Notes: generated by a model from the sequence alone, not told the origin. DNA of 64,000 nucleotides from Nocardia spumae (GCF_020733635.1 NZ_JAJFZL010000001.1:806001-870000), one strand, 5' to 3'. Counted from the first letter of the stretch, positions 1-9,147 are shown. Translations and numbers: made by a program.

Positions 1-1
1 C

Positions 2-625
2 GCGCTGTACGTGGTGTACGGCGATTCCTCGGCGGGCCTCCTGCCGGGTGCGCACGGCAGCGGCGTCGTTCGCTTCGATCCCGCTGCCGACCATCCGGTG
101 CCGCGGCCGTTCGTCTCCGGCTCGGGGATGGCCAACGGTGCGGCCTTCGACGCCGCGGGCGATCTCTATGTCGCCGACACCGCGCGCGGTGTGATCCGGG
201 TCCGGCCCGACGGATCGATCGATCGGGAATGGTCCGCACGCGCCGCGGTACCCGGCCCCAATGGCATCGTGGTGCAGGGTGATTCGGTCTACGTAACCCT
301 CTACCGGAGTCCTGACGGGCAGATCGTCCGGATTCCGATCGATGCGCCGCAGGCGCAGACCACCGTCGCCGAGGTGACCGTGGGCGCGGTACCGCTCACC
401 GCGCTGCCCGACGATCTCACCGCCGGCTCGGACGGCATGCTCTACGACGCGACCACTCTCGGACGATTGGTTCGCGTCGACCCGACCGGCCGCTCCGGGG
501 TGTGCACCGTGGCCGATCTCGGTACCCCGGTGACCTCCGTGACGACGGTTCCCGGCGACGATCGGGCCCTGCTGGTGAGTACCGTGACCGGGAGCGTGCT
601 CCGAATTCGCCTCGCACCGGCCTGA
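2..625 (+). CDS. SMP-30/NHL-type beta-propeller protein, 5' end cut off
   Basis: The reading frame is open to the left edge, so the N-terminus lies outside the window; the first in-window GTG (position 11) is probably internal. The visible 207 residues carry repeated propeller-blade motifs of the kind Y-V-A-D-T (near residue 55) and N-G-I-V (near residue 87). This pattern is typical of SMP-30/gluconolactonase or NHL-repeat six-bladed propellers, which include lactonases, sugar-binding proteins and extracellular scaffolds. No catalytic metal ligands can be assigned from the fragment. The stop lies 42 bases before the end of the convergent TetR gene. The fold class is likely; the function is unknown. 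Confidence 0.6.
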   Translation, partial: ALYVVYGDSSAGLLPGAHGSGVVRFDPAADHPVPRPFVSGSGMANGAAFDAAGDLYVADTARGVIRVRPDGSIDREWSARAAVPGPNGIVVQGDSVYVTLYRSPDGQIVRIPIDAPQAQTTVAEVTVGAVPLTALPDDLTAGSDGMLYDATTLGRLVRVDPTGRSGVCTVADLGTPVTSVTTVPGDDRALLVSTVTGSVLRIRLAPA

Positions 626-667
626 ATCGAGCTCGGCGGGCCGGTCGGTACGCCGTGCCCACCGTGC

Positions 668-1255
668 CTACAGCGTTCGGGCGATGGTGCGCAGACCGCC
701 GATGATCTGCTCGGCCGAGGGGGCCGCCTTCGGATCCAGCAGCCATTGGACGAGCAGGCCGTCCAGCAGCGTCAGCAGCAGCGCGCCGATCTCGGTGTCG
801 TCGGATTCCTCGCTGTCGGGCAACAACATCCGGGCCAGGGAGGCCCGGGCATCGCGCTGTTTGCCGGCGACATCGGTGCGGACGTCACCGGAATGCAGTG
901 CCTGCGCGAGGCTTTCGATATTGGCGGCCCACAGGGCGCGATCCTCGGTGAAGGTGGCGATCAACCGGCGCAGGAAGGTGTGCAGCCGGGCGGCGGGTTG
1001 TTGTTCGCTGCTGTCGGCGAGGGCCACGAGGATCTGCTGTACCGCGTCGGTGGTCGACTCGACCATGGCCTGACTCAGCAGGGCGTCGCGGGTACCGAAG
1101 TGGTAGTTGATCGCCGCCAGGTTGCTGCCGGAGGCCGCGACGATATCGCGCACCGTGGTCCGGGCATAGCCGCGCTCGGCCAGGCAGTGCTTGGCGGCGG
1201 CCAGGAGATCTTCACGCGTTCCCACGTCGGCAGGGTAGCAAGTCGGCGCTGACAT
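668..1255 (-). CDS. TetR-family transcriptional repressor
   Basis: A 195-residue protein with an N-terminal TetR helix-turn-helix: the recognition part reads T-V-R-D-I-V-A-A-S-G followed by the conserved N-Y-H-F-G-T-R-D-A-L-L element at roughly residues 45-60. The rest is a helical ligand-binding domain with no recognisable ligand class. I chose the ATG at 1255 because the upstream in-frame extension would run through the palindromic intergenic DNA. It is divergent from a PapA-like acyltransferase, and inverted repeats lie between the two, so it probably represses itself and that gene. Family assignment is firm; the ligand is unknown. Confidence 0.88.
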   Translation of the reverse strand: MSAPTCYPADVGTREDLLAAAKHCLAERGYARTTVRDIVAASGSNLAAINYHFGTRDALLSQAMVESTTDAVQQILVALADSSEQQPAARLHTFLRRLIATFTEDRALWAANIESLAQALHSGDVRTDVAGKQRDARASLARMLLPDSEESDDTEIGALLLTLLDGLLVQWLLDPKAAPSAEQIIGGLRTIARTL

Positions 1256-1256
1256 G

Positions 1257-1293
1257 TGTTTCAAACAGATGTTTGTGACAAGCGTTTGAAACA
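1257..1293. promoter_or_regulatory. Inverted-repeat operator between TetR and acyltransferase genes
   Basis: The 10-base arm TGTTTCAAAC (1257-1266) is matched perfectly by GTTTGAAACA (1284-1293). A second nested pair, CAAAC (1262-1266) and GTTTG (1271-1275), shares the left arm, giving three CAAAC/GTTTG half-sites in 37 bases. This is the normal position and layout for an autoregulatory TetR operator controlling a divergent gene. Binding is inferred. Confidence 0.7.
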
Positions 1294-1338
1294 TATGTAT
1301 GGTCTGAAGGAGATCCCGAATCGTCCGAGAGGTGCCAG

Positions 1339-2652
1339 ATGGTCACGCAACGCCTTGTATCCCCCTTCGAATCCGGCTACTTCCGCGCGCACGGCGGCTT
1401 CGGCTCGGTCCCGGTGGGCGGCATGGCGCTGTTCGTCGGATCGACGGTCGAGGGGGAACTCGACGCCGATCTCCTGCGGACCGTGCTCGGTGAACTGGCC
1501 GCGGAGAATCCGCTGCTCAGCAGTCACGATGTCGAGGATGCGGGGGTGCCGACGCTGCGGCATGTCGAGGGGTACCGGCCCGTTCTCACCGAAAGCCAGG
1601 GCGGTGAGATCGAATACGTGGACCTCGTCAATCGCCCACAGGACTGGAGTGCGGGACTGTTCTTCGCGCACCTGTTCCGCGACGGCACCGAGAGTCGCGT
1701 CGTCCTGATCATCCATCACGGAATCTCCGACGGCCGTTCGGCTTTCGCGCTGCTGGATCGAATGTGGCGCCGCTACACGGCGCATCTGCGCGGTGCGCCA
1801 CTGCCCGTGCTGGCGAAAAGCGAACTGCCACCGGCGATCGACGAACGCCTCGCCGAGATCATCTCCGACGCGGAGATCGCCGAACTGCTCGGCGCGATGC
1901 GCACCATCATGGGTGAACCCCCGGCCCGGCTGCCCCGCGACGGCACCGCGGGTCCGGGGCGTGGGCTCTTCGCCGCGGAGCGGATCGAGCTGGATCCCGC
2001 GGCGACCGCGGCCTTCGTCGCGGCCGCGCGGACGGCCGGGATCGGCGTGAACGGATTGCTGAGCGGATGTGCGCTGGTGGCGGTGCGCGCCGAGCTCGGC
2101 GGCGCCGGCGCGCTGCCGATGGTGTGCGGATACGCCGCGGATATGCGCTCGTCCCTGGACCCGTGGCTACCGGACGAGACCGTCCTCAACTGCGCCTCCG
2201 GCTGGGGGACGCTGCTGATGGTGGGCGAGTCGGCCGATCCCCTCGAGCTGGGCCGCGTGGTGCACGACGATGTGCGCGCCGCGGTGGCCCGCCGTGACCC
2301 CGCCCGAATGGCCTTGGCGGGCAGCCATATCCGGGACGAGGCCACCGCCGCCATGCTCGCGGACCAGCCCAGTATCGCGCTGTCGAACATCGGACGGGTC
2401 CCCGAACATGTGGTCCCCGAGGGTATCCGGCTGATCCGTGACAACATCCTGGCCATGGGGCCGGGGATGCCGCCCAAACTGACCGCGTTCACCCTCGGGG
2501 ACCGGCTGACCGTCCAGGTCGAGTACGACACCAACGATCACAGTCGCACCCAGATGGGCCGGGTGCGGCGCACGCTGTCGGAGTTGTTGCACCGCAGCGC
2601 ATCCGAGAGCGTGCTACCGGCCGAGAAGTTCACATGGTGGCGGCGTCGATGA
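1339..2652 (+). CDS. PapA-like condensation-domain acyltransferase
   Basis: A 437-residue protein with the condensation-domain catalytic signature H-H-x-x-x-D at H126-H127-D131 (I-H-H-G-I-S-D-G) and a C-terminal S-G-W-G segment near residue 289, where PapA5-type enzymes have D-F-G-W-G. Length and layout fit mycobacterial PapA acyltransferases, which transfer acyl groups from carriers to alcohol acceptors in complex-lipid synthesis. There is no polyketide synthase, acyl-AMP ligase or lipid transporter beside it, so donor and acceptor cannot be named. The start is supported by GAGAGG about eight bases upstream. The 3' end overlaps the convergent adhC by 23 bases. Probably controlled by the divergent TetR. 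Confidence 0.8.
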   Translation: MVTQRLVSPFESGYFRAHGGFGSVPVGGMALFVGSTVEGELDADLLRTVLGELAAENPLLSSHDVEDAGVPTLRHVEGYRPVLTESQGGEIEYVDLVNRPQDWSAGLFFAHLFRDGTESRVVLIIHHGISDGRSAFALLDRMWRRYTAHLRGAPLPVLAKSELPPAIDERLAEIISDAEIAELLGAMRTIMGEPPARLPRDGTAGPGRGLFAAERIELDPAATAAFVAAARTAGIGVNGLLSGCALVAVRAELGGAGALPMVCGYAADMRSSLDPWLPDETVLNCASGWGTLLMVGESADPLELGRVVHDDVRAAVARRDPARMALAGSHIRDEATAAMLADQPSIALSNIGRVPEHVVPEGIRLIRDNILAMGPGMPPKLTAFTLGDRLTVQVEYDTNDHSRTQMGRVRRTLSELLHRSASESVLPAEKFTWWRRR

Positions 2653-3682
2653 CGAAGCGGTACCGCACATCGCTGGCCACCACACGCTCGTAGGCCTCGT
2701 CGATGCGGTCGGCGGAGACGACCTCGATCTCGGCGCCGATACCGTGTTCGGCGCAGAAGTTCAGCATCTCCTGGGTCTGCGGGATACCGCCGATATTGGA
2801 ACCGGCCAGAGAACGCCGGTTACCGGTGAGGGTGAACGGCCGCACCGCCAGCGGGTTGTCCGGCAGACCGAGGATCACCATGGTGCCGTCGAGCTTCAGC
2901 AGTCGCATGTAGGTATCGATCGGCAGATCCGCGGAGACGGTGTTGATGATCAGGTCGAACCGGTTGCGCAGATCGCGAAAGATCTGGCGGTCGTCGGTGG
3001 CGTAGTAGTGATGAGCGCCGAAGCGGCGGCCGTCGTCCTGCTTGCTCAGCGAATGGCTCAGTACCGTCACCTCGGCGCCCATGGCGGCCGCGATCTTGAC
3101 CCCGACATGTCCGAGACCGCCCATTCCGATGATCGCCACCTGCTTACCGGGACCGGCGTCCCAGTGCCGCAACGGTGAGTACAGCGTGATACCCGCGCAC
3201 AGCAGCGGGGCGGCCTCGTCGAGGCCGATGCCCTCCGGAATGGTGACCACGAAGCCCTCGGTCACCACGATCTGCGTGGAGTATCCGCCGAGGGTGTAGC
3301 CACCGGCCTGCTGTTGCTCGGTGACGGCGCCGTTGTAGGTCATGGTGGCGCCGCGGGTGCAGTACTGCTGCTCACCGGCCAAACAGGGTTCGCACTGTCC
3401 GCAGGAATCCACCATGCATCCGACGCCGACCCGATCGCCGACCCGATGCCGGGTCACCTCCGAGCCCACGGCGGCCACCAGGCCGGCGATCTCGTGGCCG
3501 GGCACGCACGGGTACTTGGTGCCGTGCCATTCGTTGCGCGCGGTGTGGATATCGGAGTGGCAGATGCCGGCGTACTTGATGTCGATCAGTACGTCGTGCG
3601 GTCCGAGTTCGCGGCGTTCGATGGTGGTCTTGGCGAATCCGCCGTCGGGCGCGGATACGGAATACGCGGCAGCTGTGGTCAT
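2630..3682 (-). CDS. adhC: Zinc-dependent NADP alcohol dehydrogenase (AdhC/cinnamyl-alcohol type)
   Basis: A 350-residue medium-chain dehydrogenase. Catalytic-zinc ligands are C41 (in G-I-C-H-S-D-I-H) and H63-E64 (P-G-H-E), with the third ligand in P-L-L-C-A-G. Structural-zinc cysteines are at 94, 97, 100 and 108. The dinucleotide-binding loop G-M-G-G-L-G-H-V-G follows near residue 185. From memory the sequence is close to M. tuberculosis AdhC (Rv3045) along its whole length, including [10 protein letters not shown] near the C-terminus. Such enzymes interconvert aldehydes and primary alcohols with NADP(H). The start at ATG 3682 matches the family N-terminus. It is divergent from the ZIP gene across a tandem repeat. 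Confidence 0.93.
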   Translation of the reverse strand: MTTAAAYSVSAPDGGFAKTTIERRELGPHDVLIDIKYAGICHSDIHTARNEWHGTKYPCVPGHEIAGLVAAVGSEVTRHRVGDRVGVGCMVDSCGQCEPCLAGEQQYCTRGATMTYNGAVTEQQQAGGYTLGGYSTQIVVTEGFVVTIPEGIGLDEAAPLLCAGITLYSPLRHWDAGPGKQVAIIGMGGLGHVGVKIAAAMGAEVTVLSHSLSKQDDGRRFGAHHYYATDDRQIFRDLRNRFDLIINTVSADLPIDTYMRLLKLDGTMVILGLPDNPLAVRPFTLTGNRRSLAGSNIGGIPQTQEMLNFCAEHGIGAEIEVVSADRIDEAYERVVASDVRYRFVIDAATM

Positions 3683-3723
3683 GCGTCCATGCCTACTCCC
3701 GCATGAATGCGCGCGCAAACCAT

Positions 3724-3891
3724 ACGGTCGGAGCGACGCGACCGGAGGCGGCAGTGCGCGTTACCACGGAGGGAGCCGCGGAGGCCGCAGAAGACACGGT
3801 CGGAGCGACGCGACCGGAGGCGGCAGTGTGCGTTACCACGGAGGGAGCCGCGGAGGCCGCAGAAGACACGGTCGGAGCGACGCGACCGGAG
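3724..3891. repeat. 72-bp tandem repeat, 2.3 copies
   Basis: Units begin at 3724, 3796 and 3868, each opening with ACGGTCGGAGCGACGCGACC. Units 1 and 2 differ at one base (GCAGTGCGCG versus GCAGTGTGCG); the third stops after about 24 bases. The repeat fills the space between the divergent adhC and ZIP genes. It is open in several frames on both strands because the unit has no stop codons. Codon third positions in the ZIP frame are poor in G/C compared with the neighbouring genes, so I treat it as non-coding. Confidence 0.85.
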
Positions 3892-3921
3892 CGACGCGCC
3901 GGGGTGACTCGCCGATCGGAT

Positions 3922-4692
3922 GTGCTCGATGGGCTCGCGCCGATATCGGATGCTGATCCGGTGGCGATCCTGCTGGCGTTGATATCGATGTGCTCGACGC
4001 TGGTCGGCGGGCTGGCCGCCGCGCATATCGGTGAGCGCAAGCGGCTGATCCTCGGCCTGGCCGCCGGGATCATGCTCGGCGTGGTCGCCTTCGACCTGAT
4101 TCCGGACGCCCTGGCCGAATCCGATCAGGTCGTCGCCGGTGTTCCCGGGGTCCTGGTGGCCGCGGTGATCGGTTTCTTCACCATCCACATCATCGAACGT
4201 GAGATGGCCATCCACATCGGCCACGAGCAGGACTTCGGCCGCCACACCCACGATTTCCAAGCGGTCGGACTGGTCGCCACCGCCGGCCTGATCTTCCACA
4301 GCATGCTCGACGGATTGAGTATCGGCGTCGGCTTCCAGGCCGGTTCCGCCCTCGGCGTCTCGGTCGCGATCGCGGTGATCTCGCACGATTTCGCCGACGG
4401 ATTCAACGCGTTCACCATCCCCACCCTCTACGGCAATGCCCGCCGCCGGGCGCTGACGCTGCTGGTCCTCGACGCCCTGGCGCCGGTGGCGGGTGCGATC
4501 ATCGGCACGGTGATCCGGGTGCCCGCGCATGTGGCTGGGCTGTATCTGGGATATTTCGCCGGATTCCTGCTGTACTTGGCTACGAGTGACATTCTGCCGG
4601 AAGCGCATTCGGGGAGACCCTCGCGCACGGTGCTTGTCTGCACGATCGCCGGAACGGCGGCGATGTTCGCGGTGGCGGCATTACAGGACTGA
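3922..4692 (+). CDS. ZIP-family divalent metal transporter
   Basis: About 256 residues and seven to eight hydrophobic segments, with the two ZIP metal-site motifs: H-S-M-L-D-G in one helix and H-D-F-A-D-G-F-N in the next. These line the zinc/iron pathway in ZIP permeases, so the protein probably imports Zn, Fe or Mn across the cytoplasmic membrane. The start is uncertain. The frame stays open back to an ATG at 3703, but that would translate the 72-bp repeat into two 24-residue alanine/threonine-rich repeats not expected in ZIP proteins. The GTG at 3922 lies just before the first hydrophobic helix. No good ribosome binding site was seen for either. Confidence 0.82.
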   Translation: MLDGLAPISDADPVAILLALISMCSTLVGGLAAAHIGERKRLILGLAAGIMLGVVAFDLIPDALAESDQVVAGVPGVLVAAVIGFFTIHIIEREMAIHIGHEQDFGRHTHDFQAVGLVATAGLIFHSMLDGLSIGVGFQAGSALGVSVAIAVISHDFADGFNAFTIPTLYGNARRRALTLLVLDALAPVAGAIIGTVIRVPAHVAGLYLGYFAGFLLYLATSDILPEAHSGRPSRTVLVCTIAGTAAMFAVAALQD

Positions 4693-4777
4693 TGCCGGGC
4701 ACATCCCGCCCCGGATTTGGTACACATGAAAGCACAAACTCCGCCAGCCCTCCGGGCATGCACAATCGGGAGTGGCG

Positions 4778-5890
4778 ATGGACGAACAGCAGCAGGGACC
4801 CGCTCCCCGTCCGGCTCGCGGCGGATGGCCGTCGGTGGTTGCGTTCGCCATCGTCATGGCGCTGGTCGGGACCGTCTTCCTGGGTTATCGCGGTGACCTG
4901 CCGCGCTGGGCGGTCCCGTCGGGTTACACCTCCTCGACGCTGTTCGGGCCGCCGCTGCCACCGATGGACCCCGCCGTCGTAGCCGCCGCGGTGGAACCGG
5001 AGCTGGTGAATATCAATGTCGCGATCCGCCCGAGCGGAATGGGCGCGGCCGGATCGGGCATCGTGCTCAGCCCCGACGGCGAGATCCTGACCAGTCATCA
5101 CGTGGTGAAGGGGGCGGAGACGATCAGTGTCGGCGATATCGGCAACGGCGCGCACTATCCGGCCACCGTGCTCGGCTACGACTCCGAAGAGGACATCGCC
5201 CTGTTGTCGCTGACCGGCGCCGGTGCGCTGCCGGTGGCCCGGATCGGAAGCTCGGCCGGCGTGCGGGTCGGCGATCAGGTGGTGGCCATCGGTAATGCGG
5301 GCGGTACCGGGCGGCCGACCGCGACACCGGGCACGGTCACCGCGCTGGATTCCTCGATCGTGGCCCGCGATGCCGCCGACCTGTCGCGTAAGGCGCTGAT
5401 CGGAATGATCGAGGTGGCCGCCCCCGTGGTCTCCGGTCAGTCCGGTGGCGCACTGGCCGACCGGTCCGGTGCGGTGATCGGGGTGGTGACCGCGGCCTCC
5501 GGTGAGCTCGCCCGCTCCGAAGGGAAGGCCAGCGGCTACGCGGTCCCGATAGATCGGGCGCTGACGGTGGTGCGCCAGATCCGCACCGGCGTCCCCACCG
5601 ATACCGTCCACATCGGCCCGACCGCGACGCTCGGTGTGCTCACTTCCGATGCCACACCCGCGGGTGCCCGCGTCGATGTGGCGATCTACGGCCTGCCGGC
5701 ATTCGCGGCCGGGATGAACTCCGGGGAGGTGATCGTCGCCGTCGACGGCCGGCCGGTCGGTTCGGCGCAGATGCTGAAGTCCGCGTTGAACGTGCGCCAC
5801 CCCGCCGACAGTGTCGTGCTGGAACTGGTCGAGCCCGACGGCACCCACCGCACGCTGTCGGTGACGCTGGCCGCGGGCCCGCCCAACTGA
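4778..5890 (+). CDS. Membrane-anchored HtrA-type serine protease with PDZ domain
   Basis: A 370-residue protein. A short cytoplasmic tail is followed by one transmembrane helix (about residues 19-37) and then a trypsin-like S1C domain. The catalytic triad is visible: H108 (T-S-H-H-V-V), D139 (E-E-D-I-A-L-L) and S222 (S-G-Q-S-G-G-A-L). A PDZ domain follows (about 275-355, with A-A-G-M-N-S-G-E-V-I). Proteases of this kind act outside the membrane on misfolded or regulatory envelope proteins. ATG 4778 is preferred over GTG 4772 because GGGAG lies six bases upstream. It ends one base from the convergent VKOR/DsbA pair, so the locus is devoted to extracytoplasmic protein quality. Confidence 0.9.
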   Translation: MDEQQQGPAPRPARGGWPSVVAFAIVMALVGTVFLGYRGDLPRWAVPSGYTSSTLFGPPLPPMDPAVVAAAVEPELVNINVAIRPSGMGAAGSGIVLSPDGEILTSHHVVKGAETISVGDIGNGAHYPATVLGYDSEEDIALLSLTGAGALPVARIGSSAGVRVGDQVVAIGNAGGTGRPTATPGTVTALDSSIVARDAADLSRKALIGMIEVAAPVVSGQSGGALADRSGAVIGVVTAASGELARSEGKASGYAVPIDRALTVVRQIRTGVPTDTVHIGPTATLGVLTSDATPAGARVDVAIYGLPAFAAGMNSGEVIVAVDGRPVGSAQMLKSALNVRHPADSVVLELVEPDGTHRTLSVTLAAGPPN

Positions 5891-5891
5891 T

Positions 5892-6458
5892 TCAGACCAG
5901 CGACAGCCAGTAGTCCTGGAAGCGCAGGAACACCAGCAGCAGCACGATCGCGTAGTAGACGACCACGAACGTCCAGCGCCACTGCGCGATGATCCCCAGG
6001 ATGCCGCGCGCGCCGCCCCACAGCTGATCGGTGACCACCGCCAGACATACCGGCGTGAAGGCCCACACGACCATGCAGTACGGACACAGCGCGTTGATGC
6101 GGTAGAGGCTCTGAAAGATCAGCCAGAAGATGAAGCCCATCCCGACGAGCAGACCGAACCACAGCCCGCCCCAGAACCAGCGCGGCATCCCGACACCGGC
6201 GACGGCCAGCACCGCGATGGTGACCGCCACCGAGAAGCCCACCACGCCCATGATCGGATTCGGGAATCCGAAGATCGACGCCTGGTGGGTGGCCATCACC
6301 GAACCGCAGGACAGGATCGGATTGATACTGCAGGACGGCCGGTAGGACGGATCCTTCAGCAGCTTGAAGTCGTCGATCGTCAGCGTGACCGCCGCCAGCC
6401 AGCCCAGCAGGGTCGCGGCCAGCAGCAGCCATGCGGCGCGAGGCCGTGCGGTGATCAC
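5892..6458 (-). CDS. Vitamin K epoxide reductase (VKOR) family protein
   Basis: A 188-residue, four-to-five-helix membrane protein with the bacterial VKOR cysteine set: loop cysteines C43 and C51 (S-C-S-I-N-P-I-L-S-C-G-S) and the C-P-Y-C active site at C125/C128. Actinobacterial VKORs use menaquinone to reoxidise DsbA-like thiol oxidases outside the membrane. The GTG start overlaps the TGA of the upstream DsbA gene by four bases, so the pair is translationally coupled and almost certainly forms one disulfide-forming module. Confidence 0.93.
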   Translation of the reverse strand: MITARPRAAWLLLAATLLGWLAAVTLTIDDFKLLKDPSYRPSCSINPILSCGSVMATHQASIFGFPNPIMGVVGFSVAVTIAVLAVAGVGMPRWFWGGLWFGLLVGMGFIFWLIFQSLYRINALCPYCMVVWAFTPVCLAVVTDQLWGGARGILGIIAQWRWTFVVVYYAIVLLLVFLRFQDYWLSLV

Positions 6459-7249
6459 TTGGCCGCGGCCTCGATCACCGGCCGCAGGCCATCGGGCTGC
6501 ATCAGCTGCTGCGAACTGGTGATCTGCTTACCGTCGACGTAGACGGTCGGCGTGGACTTGATGCCGCTGTTGAGCACGTCCTTGGTGACCTTCTGCACGT
6601 ACTTGTCGTACTTGTCGGAGGTGATGCACTGGGCGACGGCCGGATCGGTGTATCCGGCGGCCTGGGCGATCTGGACCAGCTTGTCGTCGGGCAGGCCGGT
6701 GCCGCCCTCCGGCGGCTGCTGCTCGTACATGGTGGTCAGCCAGGGCAGGAACTTGGTCGGATCGGATTCGGCGACGCAGTAGGCGGCGTTGGACGCGCGC
6801 GAGGAGTAGCGGGTGCCGCCGGAGGACTGGTCCAGGAACGCGATGATGTTGTACCTCACGCTCGCGGTGCCCGCGTTGACGGCGTCCTCGATGGCCTTGG
6901 AGTTGGCGGTCTCGAACATCTTGCAGGCCGGGCACTGCAGGTCGGCGATGACGCGGATATCGACCTTGGCGCCCGGCTTGCCGATCTTGATCTCACCCTT
7001 GTCGGTGATGGATCCGGTAACCGCGTCGGGCGAGGACGGCTTGGCCGAGATCGACGGTACGGTGTCGATCGCTTCCTGCTTCGACTTGTTCGACTGCTTG
7101 ACGGCGATACTGATGCCGATGGCCGCGATGAGCGCGATCAGCACGGCTGCGACGCCCACCTGAATCAGGATCGTGCGCGTGCGGTCTCCGCCTCGCACCG
7201 CCGTCAGCGAGTTCTTCCCACGCGGATTCTTGCTCACCTCGGAGTTCAC
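6455..7249 (-). CDS. DsbA-like membrane-anchored thiol-disulfide oxidoreductase
   Basis: From the GTG at 7249 the protein has 264 residues: a basic N-terminal tail, one transmembrane helix (about 27-50), then a thioredoxin-fold DsbA domain. The active site is C106-P-A-C109 (D-L-Q-C-P-A-C-K) and the cis-proline loop is S-T-P-T-V-Y. It oxidises cysteines of exported proteins; the overlapping VKOR gene would recycle it. GTG 7249 is chosen because AGGAAAGG lies four bases upstream. An in-frame ATG at 7285 is a possible longer start. About 270 bases of sequence with no gene separate it from ppk2. Confidence 0.9.
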   Translation of the reverse strand: MNSEVSKNPRGKNSLTAVRGGDRTRTILIQVGVAAVLIALIAAIGISIAVKQSNKSKQEAIDTVPSISAKPSSPDAVTGSITDKGEIKIGKPGAKVDIRVIADLQCPACKMFETANSKAIEDAVNAGTASVRYNIIAFLDQSSGGTRYSSRASNAAYCVAESDPTKFLPWLTTMYEQQPPEGGTGLPDDKLVQIAQAAGYTDPAVAQCITSDKYDKYVQKVTKDVLNSGIKSTPTVYVDGKQITSSQQLMQPDGLRPVIEAAAK

Positions 7250-7519
7250 CACGCCTTTCCTGTGTTTCGTGTGGACGAGCGACATCGGTGTTGTGCGGCC
7301 GGCTGCCGCCTGCGATCGTACGGGCCGCCCGCCGAGCCGTCGCGGTGCCGCCGTGTCGGCGGCGTCCGCCGCACGGCGCAGCACACGGCACACTCGGCCC
7401 ACATGATTCCCGGTGAACCTGAGAGATCGCCCAGATTCGCGGCGAATACCCCGTTCGGGGTGACCTCGGTCGCAGTGCGGCCGTGGCGCGGACCATACGA
7501 ATCGCGCGAATGTCCCCGG

Positions 7520-8368
7520 TCAGCTCGCCGCGAGCCGGGTCAATTCGGCCTCGACGTCGAAGTGCGGTTTCGGCCAGCTCAGTTCCAGGCCCTCCAGCGC
7601 CTGAATGAGCAGTTCGGTGATCGCGAGGCGCGAGAACCATTTGCGGTCGGCGGGGATCACGTACCACGGCGCGTAATCGGTATCGGTGCGATCCAGCATG
7701 TCCTGGTAGGCCTGCTGATATTCCGGCCACTTGGCCCGCTCACCGATATCGTTCGGATCGAACTTCCAGTATTTGTCGGGACGTTCGAGTCGCTGGGTGA
7801 GCCGCCGTTTCTGTTCGTCCAGGGAGACGAACATCGCGACCTTCACGATGGTGGTGCCGCCCTCGACGAGTTCGCGTTCGAACTCGTTGATCTCCTCGTA
7901 GCGTTGCTCGCACTCCGCTCGCTCGATCAGGTTGTGGACTCGGACCACCAGCACGTCCTCGTAGTGGGAGCGATCGAAGACGCCGATCTGGCCGCCACCG
8001 GGCAACTGCCGCCGGATTCGCCACAGATAGTGGTGTGCGCGCTCCTCCTCGGTCGGCACGCCGAAGGCGGCGTGCCGCACGCCCTGCGGATCGACCGCGC
8101 CGATGACATGGCGCACCACGCCGCCCTTCCCCGCGGTGTCCATGCCTTGCAGTATCAGCAGCAGATTGCGCCGGTCGCCGGAGCGGCCGTTGGCGAACAG
8201 CAACTCCTGCAGATCGGAGAGCACCCGGCCGCGTTCGGCCAGCAACTCCTCGCCGACCTTCTTGTCCGCGGTGAATCCCGGGGTGCCGGCCGGATCATAG
8301 GAGTCGAGCCGCACCCCGGTGGCTCGCAATGCGGTGGAGGCAGATTCGGTCCACGGAGATTTCGCCAT
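7520..8368 (-). CDS. ppk2: Polyphosphate kinase 2 (PPK2) family protein
   Basis: A 282-residue protein with the PPK2 P-loop G-M-D-T-A-G-K-G-G (residues 75-83), the Walker B-like F-D-R-S-H-Y-E-D (131-138) and the lid arginine region R-L-E-R-P-D-K-Y-W-K-F. Single-domain PPK2 enzymes phosphorylate nucleotides (GDP, ADP or AMP) from polyphosphate. The exact nucleotide cannot be told from motifs alone. The start at ATG 8368 gives the usual family length. The frame continues open upstream, but that part is the shadow of the EspG gene. Confidence 0.92.
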   Translation of the reverse strand: MAKSPWTESASTALRATGVRLDSYDPAGTPGFTADKKVGEELLAERGRVLSDLQELLFANGRSGDRRNLLLILQGMDTAGKGGVVRHVIGAVDPQGVRHAAFGVPTEEERAHHYLWRIRRQLPGGGQIGVFDRSHYEDVLVVRVHNLIERAECEQRYEEINEFERELVEGGTTIVKVAMFVSLDEQKRRLTQRLERPDKYWKFDPNDIGERAKWPEYQQAYQDMLDRTDTDYAPWYVIPADRKWFSRLAITELLIQALEGLELSWPKPHFDVEAELTRLAAS

Positions 8369-8421
8369 AACAGTCGAGTATGGTCGGCGGCCCCGTTCCC
8401 CGGCGGCGATCGCACAGCGTG

Positions 8422-9147
8422 TCAGCCGATTCCGGCCAGCCGGGTCAACTGGGCGGCGAATTCCGCGTCGTCGACCGGAGTCAGCACCAGTTCGGCGGCG
8501 GTGGTGAGCAGATATCGGCCGTCCCCGCTGATATCGAGCCAGGTCCGGTGCCGGGTCGGTGGCGACATCGGGTTGTCCGGCGCGACCGTGACGGTGATGA
8601 AGCCGCGCGAATCGACCGGCGCGCGCAGCTTCCGCCGGAATCGCGCGGCGCCCGGAGCCGGTGGTGCGGTGATGTCTCCGCCCGGCCGCACGTCGGCGGC
8701 GGCGTCCAGAACCGCCTGCTGTGGTTCGCGCATCGGCCCGGACTGTCCGGCCGGTGCAGAGCCGATCGCGGCGACCAGCCGTTCGCCCAGACCGCGGGCA
8801 TGGCACACCAGCACGGTGACGGCCTCGGGCCGCGCGATCAGCACGGCGGCATGCCGATGGACCACCGCGGCGAAGGCGAGGATCCGCTCCTGATTCTCGG
8901 CGGGATGTGAGCGCTGTCCGGAGACGGTGACGGTGGTGGCGTCCGGGCGGGTGCACAGCACCAGCGCGGCGGTGAGGTCGGGATCGGTATTGCGCAGGTA
9001 GCGGGTGCGCAAACCCAGTGCGGCGTATTCGGATTCGGAGCGCACGGTGGATTCCGGAATCATGTTCACCGGATAGGGCCTGCGGTCGAGATCGGTTTCG
9101 GTGGCCCAGACGTGGGCGAACTCGTCGGGGGTCAGCACCCACTTCAC
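8422..9147 (-). CDS. EspG-like ESX secretion chaperone
   Basis: A 241-residue protein beginning V-K-W-V-L-T-P-D-E-F and containing the early R-R-P-Y-P segment (near residue 24), which together match the N-terminal layout of EspG proteins. EspG binds PE/PPE-type ESX (type VII) substrates in the cytosol and delivers them to the secretion machine. The GTG start overlaps the TAG stop of the upstream WXG-like gene by one base, so the two are coupled. No ESX core genes (eccB, eccC, eccD, mycP) lie in this window. Family assignment is good; the partner is inferred from position. Confidence 0.78.
   Translation of the reverse strand: MKWVLTPDEFAHVWATETDLDRRPYPVNMIPESTVRSESEYAALGLRTRYLRNTDPDLTAALVLCTRPDATTVTVSGQRSHPAENQERILAFAAVVHRHAAVLIARPEAVTVLVCHARGLGERLVAAIGSAPAGQSGPMREPQQAVLDAAADVRPGGDITAPPAPGAARFRRKLRAPVDSRGFITVTVAPDNPMSPPTRHRTWLDISGDGRYLLTTAAELVLTPVDDAEFAAQLTRLAGIG

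Noticed and set aside
3703..3921. N-terminal extension of the ZIP transporter encoding 24-residue repeats
   Set aside because: Third-position GC is low and ZIP proteins do not carry such a head; the repeat is kept as a separate feature with the doubt noted.
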